Positions 1-12,681 are shown, counted from the stretch's first letter. The stretch is DNA of 64,000 nucleotides from Cladophialophora immunda (GCF_000835495.1 NW_015622541.1:2232001-2296000); one strand, 5' to 3'. Notes: generated by a model not told the origin, from the letters alone. Translations and numbers: made by a program.

Positions 1-1
1 C

Positions 2-1239
2 ATGGTCAGCCTAGATGGCTCGTGGCATTGGATTGGACTGGCAATTCGGCTGGCTCTTCAGATTGGCATCCACAAAGATGCAACATGTTCTCAGCTCCCT
101 AATGCTGGCGTAGCCCGACGAATAGCCTGGTATCTCTTTGTACGCTGGTGGAATCCAATTGCACATGGGAGATGGTGCTGATTATCACAGTCTCAGGATA
201 AATTCCAAACCGCATATTTTGGCCGGCCCATGTGTATGCAACCCAAGGACTTTGATGTCCGCCGTCTGCGTCTGGAGGATTTTGAGACTCCCGACGAGCA
301 GGCGGAGATATTCATGGAATATACAAGACTTGCATCGATTTTAGGAGGCATGCTTGAAACTCAGAGGCCGGAATACGTTTCGTCAATGGACAAGGTACGT
401 TACTTGAATACGCCGTCTGCTTCACATATCACCCATTACTTGTGGCGCCAAAGAGCACTTTCACTTGGAAAACCCAAAGCATGCGCTGTGTGCCCGGTGC
501 AAAAGGACGTGGACAGAATTCATGAGCTGACCTGATGGCTCACCCACAGGATCTGGGCATCTTGGAATCGCTTCGCAATTGGGTGCATGAGCTCCCGCCA
601 CACATACAGCTGTACGACACTCGCGGCCGCAAGGTCTACCGGCGAGACGTCTACGAGATCCACATCATCTACTTCGTCAACATCATCATGTTTCATCTGT
701 GTGTACCCGCCGTGCGATCCACCGCCACATCGATTGCCGCCCTGGTGGCCTCATCGTGCCTGGCGCGCCTGTACGAGGAGATCGAGTGGCGAGACGACAT
801 CAACTATTTCCTCTCGGTCCACCACTGGTACGTGATGGTCGCGTGCGTGCCGCAGGCCCACTACAGCGCCAGCCTCTACGACCCAGACAACCTCTGCACG
901 GAGGAACTCAACATCTTCATCAAGATCCTGGAACAGATGCGCACCAAGTGGCCGGCGGTCGAAACCCTGCTGAAAAAGGTCGAGCGGCTGCGGCAGTCTC
1001 CGCTGGGGCAGATGGACAACGGCAGCGGGCACATGGGGACTCTCCAGGACGGCACCGCGAGCAGCGGGAGCGTGCCCATGTCCACGATTGCCGCGCTGTT
1101 CCCTTTCCCGAGCTCGGTGTGTCCGCGGATGGGCCTCCTGGAGGAAGACATTACGCAGCAGGGGGATTTCAGCCTCATAGCCGCCCAGGCATTCAGCGAT
1201 GAGGACTTAGACCGTTTCTTTGCGGAAATCATTCAATAG
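2..1239 (+). CDS. Zn2Cys6-type fungal transcription factor, C-terminal part (5' end outside window)
   Basis: This is the C-terminal Fungal_trans (middle homology region) part of a binuclear-cluster regulator. The reading frame is open from base 2 and needs two introns: 140-190 (GT...CAG) and 395-549, both in phase 0. After splicing it reads YLF, then SQDKFQTAYFGRPM, then FDVRRLRLEDFE, the usual signature of this family, and ends at TAG 1237-1239. The first intron and the flanking residues line up without gaps with those of the regulator at 61946-64000, so the two are paralogues of one subfamily. The zinc cluster lies outside the window, so target sites cannot be inferred. It could regulate the adjacent transporter or oxidoreductases, but nothing here proves it. 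Confidence 0.8.
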
Positions 1240-1469
1240 CAGAGTAGGCAGATTTCTGAATCCGGCGGTTTTTCATGCTCAAGCTTGTTGAGACAAAGGC
1301 TACAGTGACCTGATCTTTAGCCCCTGGCTCTCCTCCCTGCCGCCTGGTTTTGATTTCTGCAACCAGGTCATAATGCAGCTCATCTCCTACGAAGCTGCTT
1401 TGCTGCACTCCATACAAAGCCTATTGTTCCTTTCCTCTGCTATAGGAGTTGCCTACGGGAAGTGACGTC

Positions 1470-3358
1470 TCACAAAGTATATTGGAAGCCCTGCAGCTTC
1501 TCAATCACCATCTGGCCTGCTTTCGCATGACGATTGCACGCCGCGAAGTAGGCCACCATACCCGCAGTCAGACACATTGCCAGCAGATTACACCTGCATG
1601 CAGACCAACGTCAGTGAAGCGCTTCTTTTGCTGACAAGCAAGAAAAAAGGACCAACACGGTGGAGAGTGAGAGACTCACGCAATACAAGCCCACAGGCCA
1701 GGGATATATTCGGGCGCGTCCTGGGATCGGAACACCAGCGCACCGGCCACGCCACCGATGCCGCCGAAGCTGAGCAACATGGCGCTGCTCATGGCGCGCT
1801 TCCACTGGCCGCGGATGTTGTTGGCCAGCCAGGCCAGGACCGTGGGCACCGTGGCGTTACACCCGGCGGTGAGCAGGAAAACGCCAAAGTACATGACGCC
1901 GGGGGACTCGACCCAGCCCAACAAGGCGAGGCCCGTGATGGCGATGACGCTGTTGAAGAAGATCCAGGGGCTACGGATGTGGTATTTGTCGCCCAGCCAT
2001 CCTTCCAGCCACATCAGGAGGCCGCCGAGGACGTAGGGCGGGCAGGTCAGCAGCTGTGCATTCGCCAGCGTGAACTTGAGCCGGCTGCGGAGGATGATGG
2101 GAAGGAAGAACTGAATGGCATAGGCCACAACCGTGGTGCAGCTGGAAAAATGAAGTGTCAGTTGATGCTTGAACATTATGATCATTGATCAATTTGGGTT
2201 CTCAATAAGATGACTTACAACCACAGCAGACCGTAGATCCACAGTTTGAAATCTTTGCCTGATGCCATGAACGACTTGAGCTTGAAAGGCTCGAGCTCGC
2301 CAGCGTCGGCGCGGTCTTTCTGCAGCCGCCGGATGATGAACGCCGCCTCGCTCTGCGTGAGGAAATGGTTCTTGGAGTGGGCCTGCTGTGGGAAGTCCAC
2401 CAGCATGAAGTAGCCGATCACACCGAGGATGACCGTCAAGATGCCCTCGAGCACGAAGATCCATCTCCATGGAGCTAGATGGCCACGGTAGCCCACTTGC
2501 ATGAAGATGTATCCCAGGATGCCGGACAGAGACGATCCAATGGAACTGATGATGTAGAACCACGAGTAGCGGACGTGGACATCATCTACCCCAGGTTTGT
2601 GAGCCGGCAGGTTCAAGGACTCCCGTGCCGCAAAGAGGGCTGAACTTACACCGTGAATACCACAAGGACAACAAGTAGATGGCGCCCGGGAAAAGACCCG
2701 CCTCGAATGCGCCGATGATCATTCGCAATGGAATGAGGCCGGTCCAGGTTTGGACGAAACCAAGGCACTGCGGGCTGTGAGTCTCCATGGCGCCACTGAC
2801 GGATGACACAGTCACTCACCAGCGTCAATATTCCCCAAAGGATCGTAATCCCTGGCAAGAACGTCTTCGGACCCAGTGTCCGGACAAGCCATGCTGAAGG
2901 TAGCTGCAGAAGGACATAGGGGCCAAAGAAGATCAATAGGACCAGGGACTGACCAGACTAAGTCAACTCGAGGAACTCTCGCTGGTGGATGGATTAGGGA
3001 TCACTCACGTAGCGCGTTCCAACGCTGAGGTCCAAATCAACCGTCATCCTAGTTGGCACAATCAGAGCCTGCATTCCGGCATTCTTGTGTATTGGACCAC
3101 CTACCCCGCAATGGCAGCAGACCCAAAGTTCGAGCGGTCGAGCAGGCTGATGGAGAAGAGCATCCCGAGCGCAGTGACCAGGCGGCGATCAATCTTGTGG
3201 ATGATCTTGCGCTGCTGTGGGCGGGTAAACTCCTCGTCTTCGTCGAGGGCAGCTCCGGTGAGATTGCTCTCGGATTTTGCCTCGGGCATCTTGGTCTCCT
3301 CCACTTCCTGAATGGTACTATCGTCCTTCGCCCTTTCAATATCCTGAGAAGAAGTCAT
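1470..3358 (-). CDS. MFS transporter, allantoate permease/anion:cation symporter type (Dal5/TNA1-like)
   Basis: A major facilitator carrier of the fungal ACS family, which imports small carboxylates, vitamins or ureides at the plasma membrane. The ATG is at 3358. The N-terminus is hydrophilic and acidic, followed by [12 protein letters not shown] at helix 1 and [14 protein letters not shown]. Several phase-consistent introns give [13 protein letters not shown], the helix 2-4 block, [16 protein letters not shown], the cytoplasmic loop, then [15 protein letters not shown] last intron (minus strand GTGAGTC...TGCAG) leads to a short exon ending in LQGFQYTL and TGA at 1472-1470, a typical ACS C-terminus. 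Predicted length is about 500 residues. It is convergent with the regulator to its left. The substrate cannot be told from sequence. Confidence 0.87.
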
Positions 3359-5024
3359 GGCTGTGGTGGGAAGATGTAGGCTGTAAGATCGTGTTGCTTG
3401 TATTAAGGCCAGACAAATCGACTTAAGATAGAGAAGTAGAGTCAGCCGTGCTGGGTGCGAGATGGGTTTGAAGTCTGGGATATATCACCTGCTTCGAGGA
3501 CTCTCAGCCGGGTTACAAGGCTGGACAATACGAGATGTGGCCGTATTCTGGTGCCGAGATGGCTGTAGACGCGGGATCCGTTGCCTGAGGGACTCCTATA
3601 ACTCTGGGGCCCCAGAAACCGTCGCCCATTGCCGCAGTCCAGTCCGGGGTTTCGGTAACAAGACAAAGCTGACCTCCATGACGGGCCAGAAGACATTGAT
3701 GTGGTCGTCGCCGAGGCAGAAAAAGTCTATCGCTAGCTTCACTCCTGCCGAACTGACGGCAAAGACACCGATTGGGCCAGGACTGGCCCCGCTGACGCCA
3801 AAGATATGTCTACAATTGACATTCACGCCTTGAACAAGCGATAAAAGGACACGAGGGCGTGAATAACATACCACTGGCTTGAATCTGGCCACAATCTCGT
3901 GCTCGCAGAAAGGGAAACTTTAATTCACATGAACCAGCGTGAAAGAATCAATAGTAAATGCGGCAAGGAGCAACGGCGAACCTAGCTCTCGATATGCATA
4001 GCGGTGCTGTTTCCTCCCGATCGTGTCTGAAACAGATAGATGTCTGCATTGCTATCAATCATCTTGTCGCCACTGTACTCTGCAACGGTGGGTAGAGAGC
4101 TTGACGACGTTGGTAAACCCAACTTGATGGATAGGTCAGCCTTAACTCGCAATGGATACCCAGGATCAGGTTGCAACCGTGGTTACTTGCGGCAGTTGAC
4201 AAAGGATGAGAGCAGCGAATTCTGTAGCCACGTAAATCCATGTAAATTCTGATCGCTGGACTCTCTATCACAAGCGGCGGTCCAGAGAATCTGACCCCTC
4301 AGGCTTGCTTCGAGGCTAGACCCGGTTCTAGAATTCGGAATGGGTCAATAAATATTGATTCATTCGCCCAAGTCACTCGCGGCTAGCTTGTGCTCGTTTG
4401 TGCTTTCATTAATAGACCTGTCGCTCGTATTCATACGGGACAAAAGAGGAAGTCCGGCTCCACCTCATTTGGTGGGCGAATCGGTGGGCGAATCGGCAGC
4501 TTGCCGCTTCCCACACAAACGAGTCTCCTGCCTAGCGATCTGTCGAGACATTCATGGCTCACCTCCGTGGTAAGTTGGCGTGAGGTGGTCTCCGCGTCGA
4601 TCATCTTGAATTCATTCCGCTACCGGGCCATGAGGTGCCCGGCGTCCATGGTATGCTGTATTATGGCGTACAAGTAATATCGCCGCGAGGTAACTAACAA
4701 CGTCGGGAGACACCCAAAGTCGAGCTTTTTCTCTTGCCAATCCCCGTCATGGAGAGCCCATTGGCGCCTTCGGCTCGCTGCTTTCACATTCCGGCACCTT
4801 GCCATTCTCTCTGCAAATCACCTTATAACCAGAAGGATATTCACCAATTGAATATCATCGGCCCGGGTTCCTCGTGGTGTAGAAAAGTGACACAGTCCTA
4901 GGGGTTCAAAGGATTCGTCCAAGCTTCCTCCAGCTTTTCGCACGATTGACTGTTCTTACCACCCATCGGCGTACCGAGACAAGCACAATATTCCCCATAC
5001 GCACATCATTGGGATACTGTCATC
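3359..5024. other. intergenic region between divergent MFS and ADH genes
   Basis: It holds the two divergent promoters, the doubtful coding remnant at 3596-4176, and a perfect tandem duplication of a 12-mer (GGTGGGCGAATC) at 4471-4494. I see no other gene or RNA. Confidence 0.6.
3596..4176 (-). pseudogene. possible decayed or unmodelled coding remnant
   Basis: Two minus-strand stretches read like protein rather than random DNA: about 4176-3985 (containing VAEYSGDKMIDSNADIYLFQ) and about 3830-3597 (containing GPIGVFAVSSAGVKLAIDFF). Neither opens with ATG, and I could not join them with convincing splice sites. I do not recognise the family. It may be a gene remnant or a poorly resolved small gene between the MFS carrier and the alcohol dehydrogenase. 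Confidence 0.22.
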
Positions 5025-6231
5025 ATGGGCTCCGTAAGCATTCCTGCGCAACAGCAAGCTGCGATCCGTCAAGGGTCAGGAGAGACCGCCACAGCACCCC
5101 TGGGTAACATCGAAGTTCCTCAACCGGCCCCGGGTCAGATCCTGGTAAAGATCAACTGGACTGGCCTGTGTGCCTCGGACAAGTCCCTGCTGCACGATGA
5201 GTGGCAGGACTTCGGCGTCGCCATGAAGTCGGAGACGAAAGGGATTGCTGGCCACGAGGGTGCTGGGAATGTGGTTGCGCTTGGTCCCGGGACCGAGTCA
5301 CGGTGGCAGATTGGTGACCGCGCGGGTGTCAAGTGGATAGCCAGTGTTTGTGGAGAATGCGAGTTCTGTTTGAACGGCGTTGATGAAGTGCACTGCATCG
5401 CTCAGATGAACAGTGGCTTCTCAGTGCCAGGTACTTTCCAACAGTACTGCCTAGCGGACTCACGGTACACCAGTAAGATCCCTGATGGCGTCAAGGATGA
5501 AGAGGCGGGACCGATCATGTGCGGTGGTGTCACAGCATACGTCGCTTGCAAGAGGTGAGTTCCGTTGTCTCGAATAGTTGAGTCGGCCAATCCTGATTGC
5601 TTCCCAGATCCTCTGTCAAGCCCGGACAATGGATTGTCCTGCCCGGCGCTGGTGGCGGTCTCGGCCACTTTGCAATTCAATACGCCCGCGCCATGGGTAT
5701 GCGCGTGATTGCCATCGACGGCGGCGAGGCTAAAGGGAAGCTGTGCAAAGAATTAGGCGCCGAGGCCTTCATCGACTTCCAGACCACCAAGGACATCGCC
5801 GCCGAGATCATGAAGATCACACCCTACGGAGCTCACGGTGTGATCGTTACTGCGGCCACCAGGGAGGCTTACGGCAGCGCCCCGTCGTTCCTCAGACCCA
5901 GTGGCACCGTTGTCGCTGTCGGTTTGCCCAAAGATGCCACGGTTGTGGCTGGTGCTCCGCCTATCATGTTGGCGCTGAGACGACTTAACGTGGTTGGCAG
6001 CGTCGTTGGCAGCATGAAGGACGTGGAGGAAGCGCTAGATTTCACTGCGCGCGGTCTTGTCAAGGTGAGTTGCAAACCATGCAAGTTCAGTCTCCTGTGC
6101 CTTATCTTGACTAACACATTATCTTCTAGCCTATCCTCACTCGAGGCAAGCTGGCGGATTTGGATCAGTTTATAGACAAACTTGTGAAGGGCCAAGTTGC
6201 TGGTCGGGTGGTTCTAGAGGTTGCTGCGTAG
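5025..6231 (+). CDS. zinc-dependent alcohol dehydrogenase (medium-chain, ADH1-like)
   Basis: A cytosolic-type NAD(P)-linked alcohol dehydrogenase of 362 residues, interconverting primary alcohols and aldehydes. Introns at 5555-5607 and 6065-6129 keep the frame. The catalytic zinc ligands are in TGLCASDKSLL (Cys) and GIAGHEGAG (His-Glu). The structural zinc loop has four cysteines in the order CGECEFC...C. The cofactor fold shows LPGAGGGLGHFAIQYA, matching the ADH1 GAGGGLG motif, and the C-terminus is KGQVAGRVVLEV. No targeting peptide is visible. An aldehyde dehydrogenase lies 6 kb downstream, so the two could act in series on an alcohol, but they are not adjacent. The substrate is unknown. 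Confidence 0.92.
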
Positions 6232-7160
6232 GATGATGGCACACGTATATCTCCATCCGCCGCATATGTTATCGTTGAAACCTAAACACATGTCCTAGCT
6301 TCATTTGTGTCGTTGTGTTCATGGGAAGACAAAGCACGCCGAGTGGCACATTACCGTGGCAAGGTCGCCCATAATCTGCTTGCAACGGCATCCGACTAAA
6401 TCTCGTGGGTCAAAATATCGAACAACCTGCTTTTGACTGAGGTAGAGGTGCATTATGAGAAGCAATTCGAAAGTCGACGAATAGACCCCATGTCTACCCT
6501 AAGTCGCTAAATATCCAGGCGTTGGTAGTCCTCAACTACGAGGCTGGAAAGGGGCACAACCATGACAGAGGAATAGGATGGTTGTGAGGGATCTAGGTCC
6601 TCTACCGAATGCCCCCAGAGCTAGACCAGAAGTCATTGTAGGTCACCTGATAGTATATAGCCTGAACAGAGGCCTAGGGAATCGATCATGTTCCTCCATG
6701 TTGTGCACGTAGGTATCCAGTTACGTGATGAAGCCCACTAGCCTTGTTCGTACGGCATTGCCCCACAGTCTTGGCGGCTTGGGGCTCGGCGGTGATGCCG
6801 CAACCAATCGGCATCGTGCCTCTGTTCCTTTTTGGGATCACAGGCTTCCCTCTCACAGCGGCCCCTAGCGGCAATCAACCGGATACTCTATGCTGCAGGG
6901 ATCGGTAAAGAATCGACCATGGCATTCAGACCATTCTGTGGAGTGCCTTACGCAGGGTTCAGCAAGTGTAACCGGCACTAGGTTTATACGAGAAGCTGCC
7001 TTGGCTATTGAAACCAGTCCTGGAGATTAGGGACAGTTTTCGACTTTCCTTTTCAACCTTCAACCTCTCGACATATCTAGTGCGTCAAAAGCTCGCACTA
7101 TAGCCTGCTTGAAATCTTTGTTTCACTTAGTTTCCAAGGCAACACCAGAAGAGTTGCAGA
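6232..7160. other. intergenic region, no gene seen
   Basis: About 930 bp between the ADH stop and the arylsulfatase start. Short open frames lack ATG or splice logic. It probably contains the ADH 3' UTR and the sulfatase promoter. Confidence 0.5.
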
Positions 7161-9276
7161 ATGTTGGTGCTTCCTTGGCTTGGTTTCCTTCTCGCCACGA
7201 TGCCGGGGGCGGCGACGGCAGCTAGAACCTCCTCAAAGAAGCCCAATATCCTTTTCATTCTCACAGATGACCAGGATTGGCACATGGAGTCCTTGGTACT
7301 CTCTCACAGCTCAAACGGTGCTCCGGACGCGTTACTAATCGTGCCTTCCAGCAACACATGCCTCTGCTCCAGAAATACCTCTTGAACGAAGGCACGCTCT
7401 ACGCCAATCACTATTGCACTGTCGCCATCTGCTGTCCTTCGCGGGTCAATCTCTGGACCGGGCGTGCGGCTCATAATACCAACGTGACCGACTTGTTCCC
7501 ACCTTATGGTATCGTCGCTTGTCTCATGCAGTGCGGTTCCAGCAGAGCTAATGCAGACCAGGAGGATATCCGAAAGTGGTCCGCGAAGGAATCAATGAGA
7601 ATTATCTTCCGGTGTGGCTACAAGAAGCAGGATATAACACCTACTACTCTGGCAAGCTGTGGAACGCCCACAATGTCGACAACTACAACGCACCATATGT
7701 CCAGGGCTTCAACGGCAGCGACTTCATTCTTGACCCAAACACTTACCAGTACTTTAACTCCCGAATGTCTCGCAATGGCGGACCTCCGGTCAGCTACGAA
7801 GGCCAGTACTCACCAGATGTCACTGCGCAAAAAGCCTATGACTTTCTGGACGAGGCCTTGTTGCACGACGATCCGTGGATGCTGACGGTGGCACCGATCG
7901 CACCACATTCGAATTGCGTACTAGGTTCATTTGAAGACTTTTCGATCGACCATCCTCGATACGCAAAGCGCCACGCCCACTTGTTCAAGGACTACAAAAT
8001 CCCACGAACGCCCGAGTTTAACCCTGAAAAGGTTTGTTGGCATTTCACTCTTGCGTCTGAACGACTGATTTTTTGCTAATCCTTCGACTCTTTCCTCTCC
8101 AGCATCACGGTGTGTCGTGGATGAAGGACCTTCCGCTCCTGAACGACACGGTCATCGAGTACAACGACGAATTCCAACGGTCTCGTCTTCGGGCTCTCCA
8201 GTCCGTTGACGAGATGGTGGAGAACCTGGTCAAAATGCTCGACAGGAAGGGAGTGCTTGAGAACACTTACATCTTCTACACAACCGACAATGGGTACCAT
8301 ATCTCACAGCACCGTAATTAAGAAAAAGAACTGTCCAATTCTCCGTGCCCAACGCTGACAAAGAGCAAAACAGGTCTCCATCCCGGCAAAGAGTGCGGAT
8401 ACGACACGGACATCCACATCCCCTTGATCGTCCGGGGCCCTGGGATCGCAGCAGGTCGCGTGACCGAGATGGTGACCTCCCACACCGACATCGCACCGAC
8501 GCTGATGGGCCTCACGGGCGTCACGCGCGAGGACTTTGACGGAGCCGCCATCCCCTTGAACCGAGAGGAGACGCTGCTGCCATCGGCGGCATCATCCCCA
8601 CGCTCCGAGCACGTCAACGTGGAATTCTGGGGCAAGGCGCTGCCGGAGGGGTTGTGGGGCAAATACGGCGACGAACTGGATCACCACATCGGCATGACGA
8701 CCGCGGCGAGGAACAATACCTACAAGGGGCTCCGAATAGTGAGTGACGAGTATAGCCTCTACTACTCTGTGTGGTGCACCGGAGAGAAGGAATACTACGA
8801 CGTCAAGGTATGTTATAAGGCATCAGAGTACGGCAAAAATGCAAATCAACCTCGCTGATCCGTCTTCTTCTTAGCTCGACCCCGGCCAGCTGGACAACTA
8901 CTTCCTGGACGAGTCGCTCACGGCCGCCTATTCGATCGCCGGCCGGCCGTTCCAGCAGATCGTGGCGCGCCTCGACACGCTGATGATGGTGCTCAAGTCG
9001 TGCAAGGGCAGGGCGTGCACCGACCCGTGGGCCGTGCTGCACCCGGGCGGCGGGATCCGGTCTCTCGCCGACGCCCTGGGCCATCGCTTCGACGCGTTCT
9101 ATGCCAGCCAGCCCCACGTGGAGTTCTCCTCGTGCGAGCTGGGTTACATCAAGGAGGTCGAGGGTCCCCAGCACGCCAATGTCCTGGTCGACGAGGACAC
9201 CAGAGAGGTGGAGCATGGAGACGCGCCGGTCCAGCGCACGTTCCAATACCGGGGACCATGGAGTGCTTGGACGTGA
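7161..9276 (+). CDS. arylsulfatase (type I sulfatase), secreted or lumenal
   Basis: Hydrolyses sulfate esters, as fungi do to scavenge sulfur from aryl sulfates. The N-terminus is a signal peptide (MLVLPWLGFLLATMPGAATA), followed by NILFILTDDQD, the metal-binding aspartates. Five introns (7296-7351, 7509-7561, 8032-8102, 8314-8373, 8808-8874) give 602 residues with the frame kept throughout. The sulfatase signature is CPSRVNLWTGR. Its cysteine is the residue that sulfatases convert to formylglycine, and this is the cysteine-type rather than serine-type form. Further conserved blocks are YYSGKLWNAHN, a second metal site at YTTDNGYH, and PLIVRGPGI. It is convergent with the MFS gene at 9809. 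No regulator site was recognised. Confidence 0.92.
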
Positions 9277-9808
9277 GAGGGCAAGAACCGCCATTTCAGA
9301 TGGGCAAACATCTTTGTGCAAATGTACTTGAGGTGAGGAACATGAGGACACCTCAGTCATATGCCTCTCCGCGAGCCCAAAAAAAACATCCTTGATACCG
9401 AGGGACAAGGTAATACAAGTAATTTGTACTCCAATACTTAGGATGGTGCAACACGGTAGAGCCAGCAATTTTGAACCTTGGCTGTAGTAGAGAAAGGTAT
9501 TCCAAGTGCTCATGAGAAGACACTCCTCAAGTTTCTTCCGAAGTTGAAACACCCTCACGCGGGCATTACAGGAAAATAAAAGGGAAAGAGGAGATAGATG
9601 TTCAAGGCTTCAGGTCGATTCAAGATCAGGATTTCCCAATGTGTATGCACATAAAAAGCGAGAGACCAAGGATATTGTCTATCTATCTAGCCCTCGGCGC
9701 TCGTAGTGAGCTGGCCTCCTATAACTCTTATACTATGATTTAAATCTAGCATGCAATAGGTCCTCTATATGCTATCTTCTCCCTCTACCTATCCTTGGTG
9801 AGCGTGGC
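9277..9808. other. 3'-3' intergenic region
   Basis: About 530 bp between two convergent genes; mostly AT-rich 3' UTR sequence with a short (CTAT)n run near 9678. No gene seen. Confidence 0.5.
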
Positions 9809-12023
9809 CTACTTAAGTTGAAGCCTAGTTTCTCGCGAAACAAGACCCACGAGGAGTGCAAGTGCTGAACATGCCATTCCAAGAACTGTTCCAGGTTAGT
9901 CTCTGGTCAAACCGGTGATCGAGGAGGGGATACACTTACGAAACACCCCTTGGAAACTCGCAACGTATGCTGGAAGCATGGTCATTCTGATGTCCGCCGA
10001 CACATGTCGAATGTAAGAGATATCTACCAGGGCTTTTCGTATGATCTTGAATGAATGCATGGGTCAGAACGGACGATCCATTCACATCTCGAATTTCAAG
10101 AGTGGGTACTTACCTGTTCCTTGGACGGGAAATCCTGTAACACCTTATTGAGTCCGAGCCGCAACGTTGATTGGTAAATGGCATTTCCCAGACTGACTCC
10201 AGCCACTGATCCGATGTTCGAGCTGAGATACAGCCCAGAACCGGCAATGGCAATGTCTGCCTCTCCGACGCCTGCGCCAAGGCCAATGAAGATGGCTCCG
10301 TGTGCTACTCCAGTCGCCAATCCGACGGGAAAGATGAGGAGCGATTCGAGAAAGGTTGTGTTGCCACGCCACACAAGAACAAGTGCTGCAAAAGCTGCCA
10401 TGGAAAAGAAAGAGCCAATAATCTGCGGCATTTTGTACCGACGTGACCTGAGAGGAATTTAGTTTAGGAAAATAACTGGGGAGTTACAAAGCAGGCGAGA
10501 TGAGCATTCTATCACTCATTGCTCTGCTTGAAACGAAAAGACAATAGAGAGTAGAGATTTCGGCCATACCTCTGAATCCAAGCACCTGTTAGAAGGCCAC
10601 CAATGGTGTTTCCAGCTACGGATGGCACAAGATATGCTCCTGCCTCCCCTGTGCTGGCCAGTTTGGTGACCTGAAAGTACATGGGGACTATCATCATCAT
10701 CTGTTGGTTGCATTAGCTTGTGCAGAATTTAGAACATGACTTCTCAAGACAACGTACCGCAGTGACCGCCACCATCTGCAGACAGAGCATCATATAGCAG
10801 GTGATGACCACATAGTGACCAATAAGTCGAAGCGGGAAGATGGGTTCGACAGCCACATATCTCTCCACTAAGACGAATGCAATCATGCTGAAAACAATTG
10901 CGCCGCTGGAGATCCAGATGATGGGGTGATTCCAGGGGAGCTTCTGCCCACCCACATCAAGAACGATCAAGGCACACAGGATGGTCAGGCTCATCAGTGC
11001 TGCGCCCATAAAGTCGATGCGCTTAATTTTATCAGATATGCTCAGGTCGTCGCCCGACGTCTTCTGCTGTTTCGTCTTGACCTGCAGCTTTCGCTGAACG
11101 AGCAGGATGGCTACGATCACAATAGGGGTCTGACCCAAGAATGCCCTTGCACAGTGATCAGCAATTTCATGAACCCCAGAACTATTCTCGGGTGACGAGC
11201 ACTCACCACCTCCAGCCAACGGTCTGAGCGATGAAGCCTCCAATGACTCCACCACAACTGCGCCCGGCAGTCTGCACGAGATTGACATAGCTCCTGTATA
11301 CGGCGACCTTGTGTAGAGGTACGAGATCCGTGAGGAGGATCGAGACCATACACACCATTCCTGCACCTCCCGTACCCTCGATAACTCGGCCGACAAGGAC
11401 TTGAGACATAGATTGTCCGAGTCCGGAAATAAGAGTCCCGGTAGCGAAGAGCCCGTACGAGACTTGAAGACAGCGCTTCCTCCCGAAGATATCGCTAAGT
11501 TTTCCATACTGGCTCCTTGTCAGAGTAGTTCGGGAAAGAGGGCATCACAAAGTCTTCACCAATGGCTGTGCCACGCACTGGGCGAGCATGTAGCTGGAAA
11601 GAAGCCAATCTCCATCCTGGAGTCGTTGAAACTCCGATGATATCTGACCGTAAGTTGCAAGGACAAGGCATAGATCAGCCTGAGAGACGAAAACACCTTA
11701 TGAACAATGGTAAGATGCCCACAGCCGCGTTGAGAGGAATCATTCACTCGCCAATGATAAGGACCGCTATAACACCGGCCACTGACTTGCTGTCCTCAGG
11801 ATCGTCAGGCGATTGTCGAGCATCTGGCTGCTCTGCGTCTGTCGGAGGAAAGGGTCCCTGTTGGCTGTGATTAGAGCCTTGTCAGTCATGAGCGATTATC
11901 CCTCACATTTTCGACCCTGACTGCTGCTGTAGGAGATTCTGATAGAAGAGGTGTAATTTCATCGGCCGTCTCTACCTCGCGTACGTTGGTGAAAGATTCG
12001 TAATGTGGTTTTGAGACTCCCAT
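9809..12023 (-). CDS. MFS transporter, DHA2/vacuolar basic amino acid (Fnx/Vba-like) type
   Basis: A 14-helix-type drug:H+ antiporter-2 carrier, closest in motifs to Vba/Fnx proteins that move basic amino acids into the vacuole. The best start is ATG 12023 (MGVSKPHYESF); an in-frame ATG 12 bp upstream is also possible. The acidic N-tail (ETADEITPLL) resembles vacuolar sorting signals. Spliced exons read GVFVSQADLCLVLATYG, YGKLSDIFGRKR (the MFS A-motif), VGRVIEGTGGAGM, WAFLGQTPIVIVA, MMMIVPMYFQVT, ATGVAHGAIFIGLGAGVGEAD, then a tail ending at TAG 9811-9809. The second intron (11697-11751) fits only as a GC-AG intron. It shares a promoter region of about 660 bp with the aldehyde dehydrogenase. 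The transported substrate is inference. Confidence 0.86.
11697..11751 (-). other. GC-AG intron in the DHA2 MFS gene
   Basis: The donor is G|GCGAGT and the acceptor ATAAG, 55 nt apart. With these ends the protein reads IIGVFVSQADLCLVLATYG, the invariant start of helix 1 in this family. The nearby GT donor (GTGAAT, 4 nt downstream) shifts the frame to a stop. Confidence 0.72.
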
Positions 12024-12681
12024 TTCACCCTTCATCTGCCAAAACATAATGATCAAGGAATGAATATTGTATGAGCACACGAGCGTCTCACTTTGGCCTT
12101 GCCGTGCCTCAAGAGACCAACAATTCTGAAATGGTTTTCTTTTGAAGAGGCCCAGCCGATCGCACCTGTGCCTAGGCACTAACAATTACCGTTGCCGTCG
12201 AATAGCCTGAGTTCCATATCCACTTCAATCAACGAATCGGTGTGGAGCGGCAGAAGTCGGCAGCTGCCGAGCATACCGAAAGCGGCATACCGAGCAAGTC
12301 GGCGAGCTATTCCAGGAGAATTCAGGGACGTCTCGCCCGCCAATATCTCAGGCAAGGGGAGCTACCGTTGATCTTCCCTAGAAAGCCTTTGCAATTAAGT
12401 GAGCAAGTCGGAAGCGTCTTTAGGCCTTGCGGTCAAGTGCCCAGAGCAGACTCGGCTCCCACACAAACGCTGGGGCCAGAGGAACCTTGTTGCCGACTGT
12501 ATTCCCGAAAGCTGTGATCGAATGCCTCATCGGAGTGACGGTAGAGAGATGTGTACGACTGTCGAACCGATGTCTGACAGAGCCCGGTGTCTGTTAATAC
12601 AGAAGCGCCCGCATAAGAGTAGGAGGTAGCTGCATTCGCATGTGTTTCAAACGCTGGGTCGCCTTCTTCTGCTTCTACATC
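12024..12681. promoter_or_regulatory. divergent promoter between MFS and ALDH genes
   Basis: The region is rich in CGG/CCG triplets. It contains a 14-bp perfect palindrome TCGGCAGCTGCCGA at 12257-12270 (CGG-N6-CCG) and CGGCATACCG at 12283-12292 (CGG-N4-CCG). Such inverted triplets are typical Zn2Cys6 recognition sites, so co-regulation of the two genes is plausible, though unproven. Confidence 0.45.
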
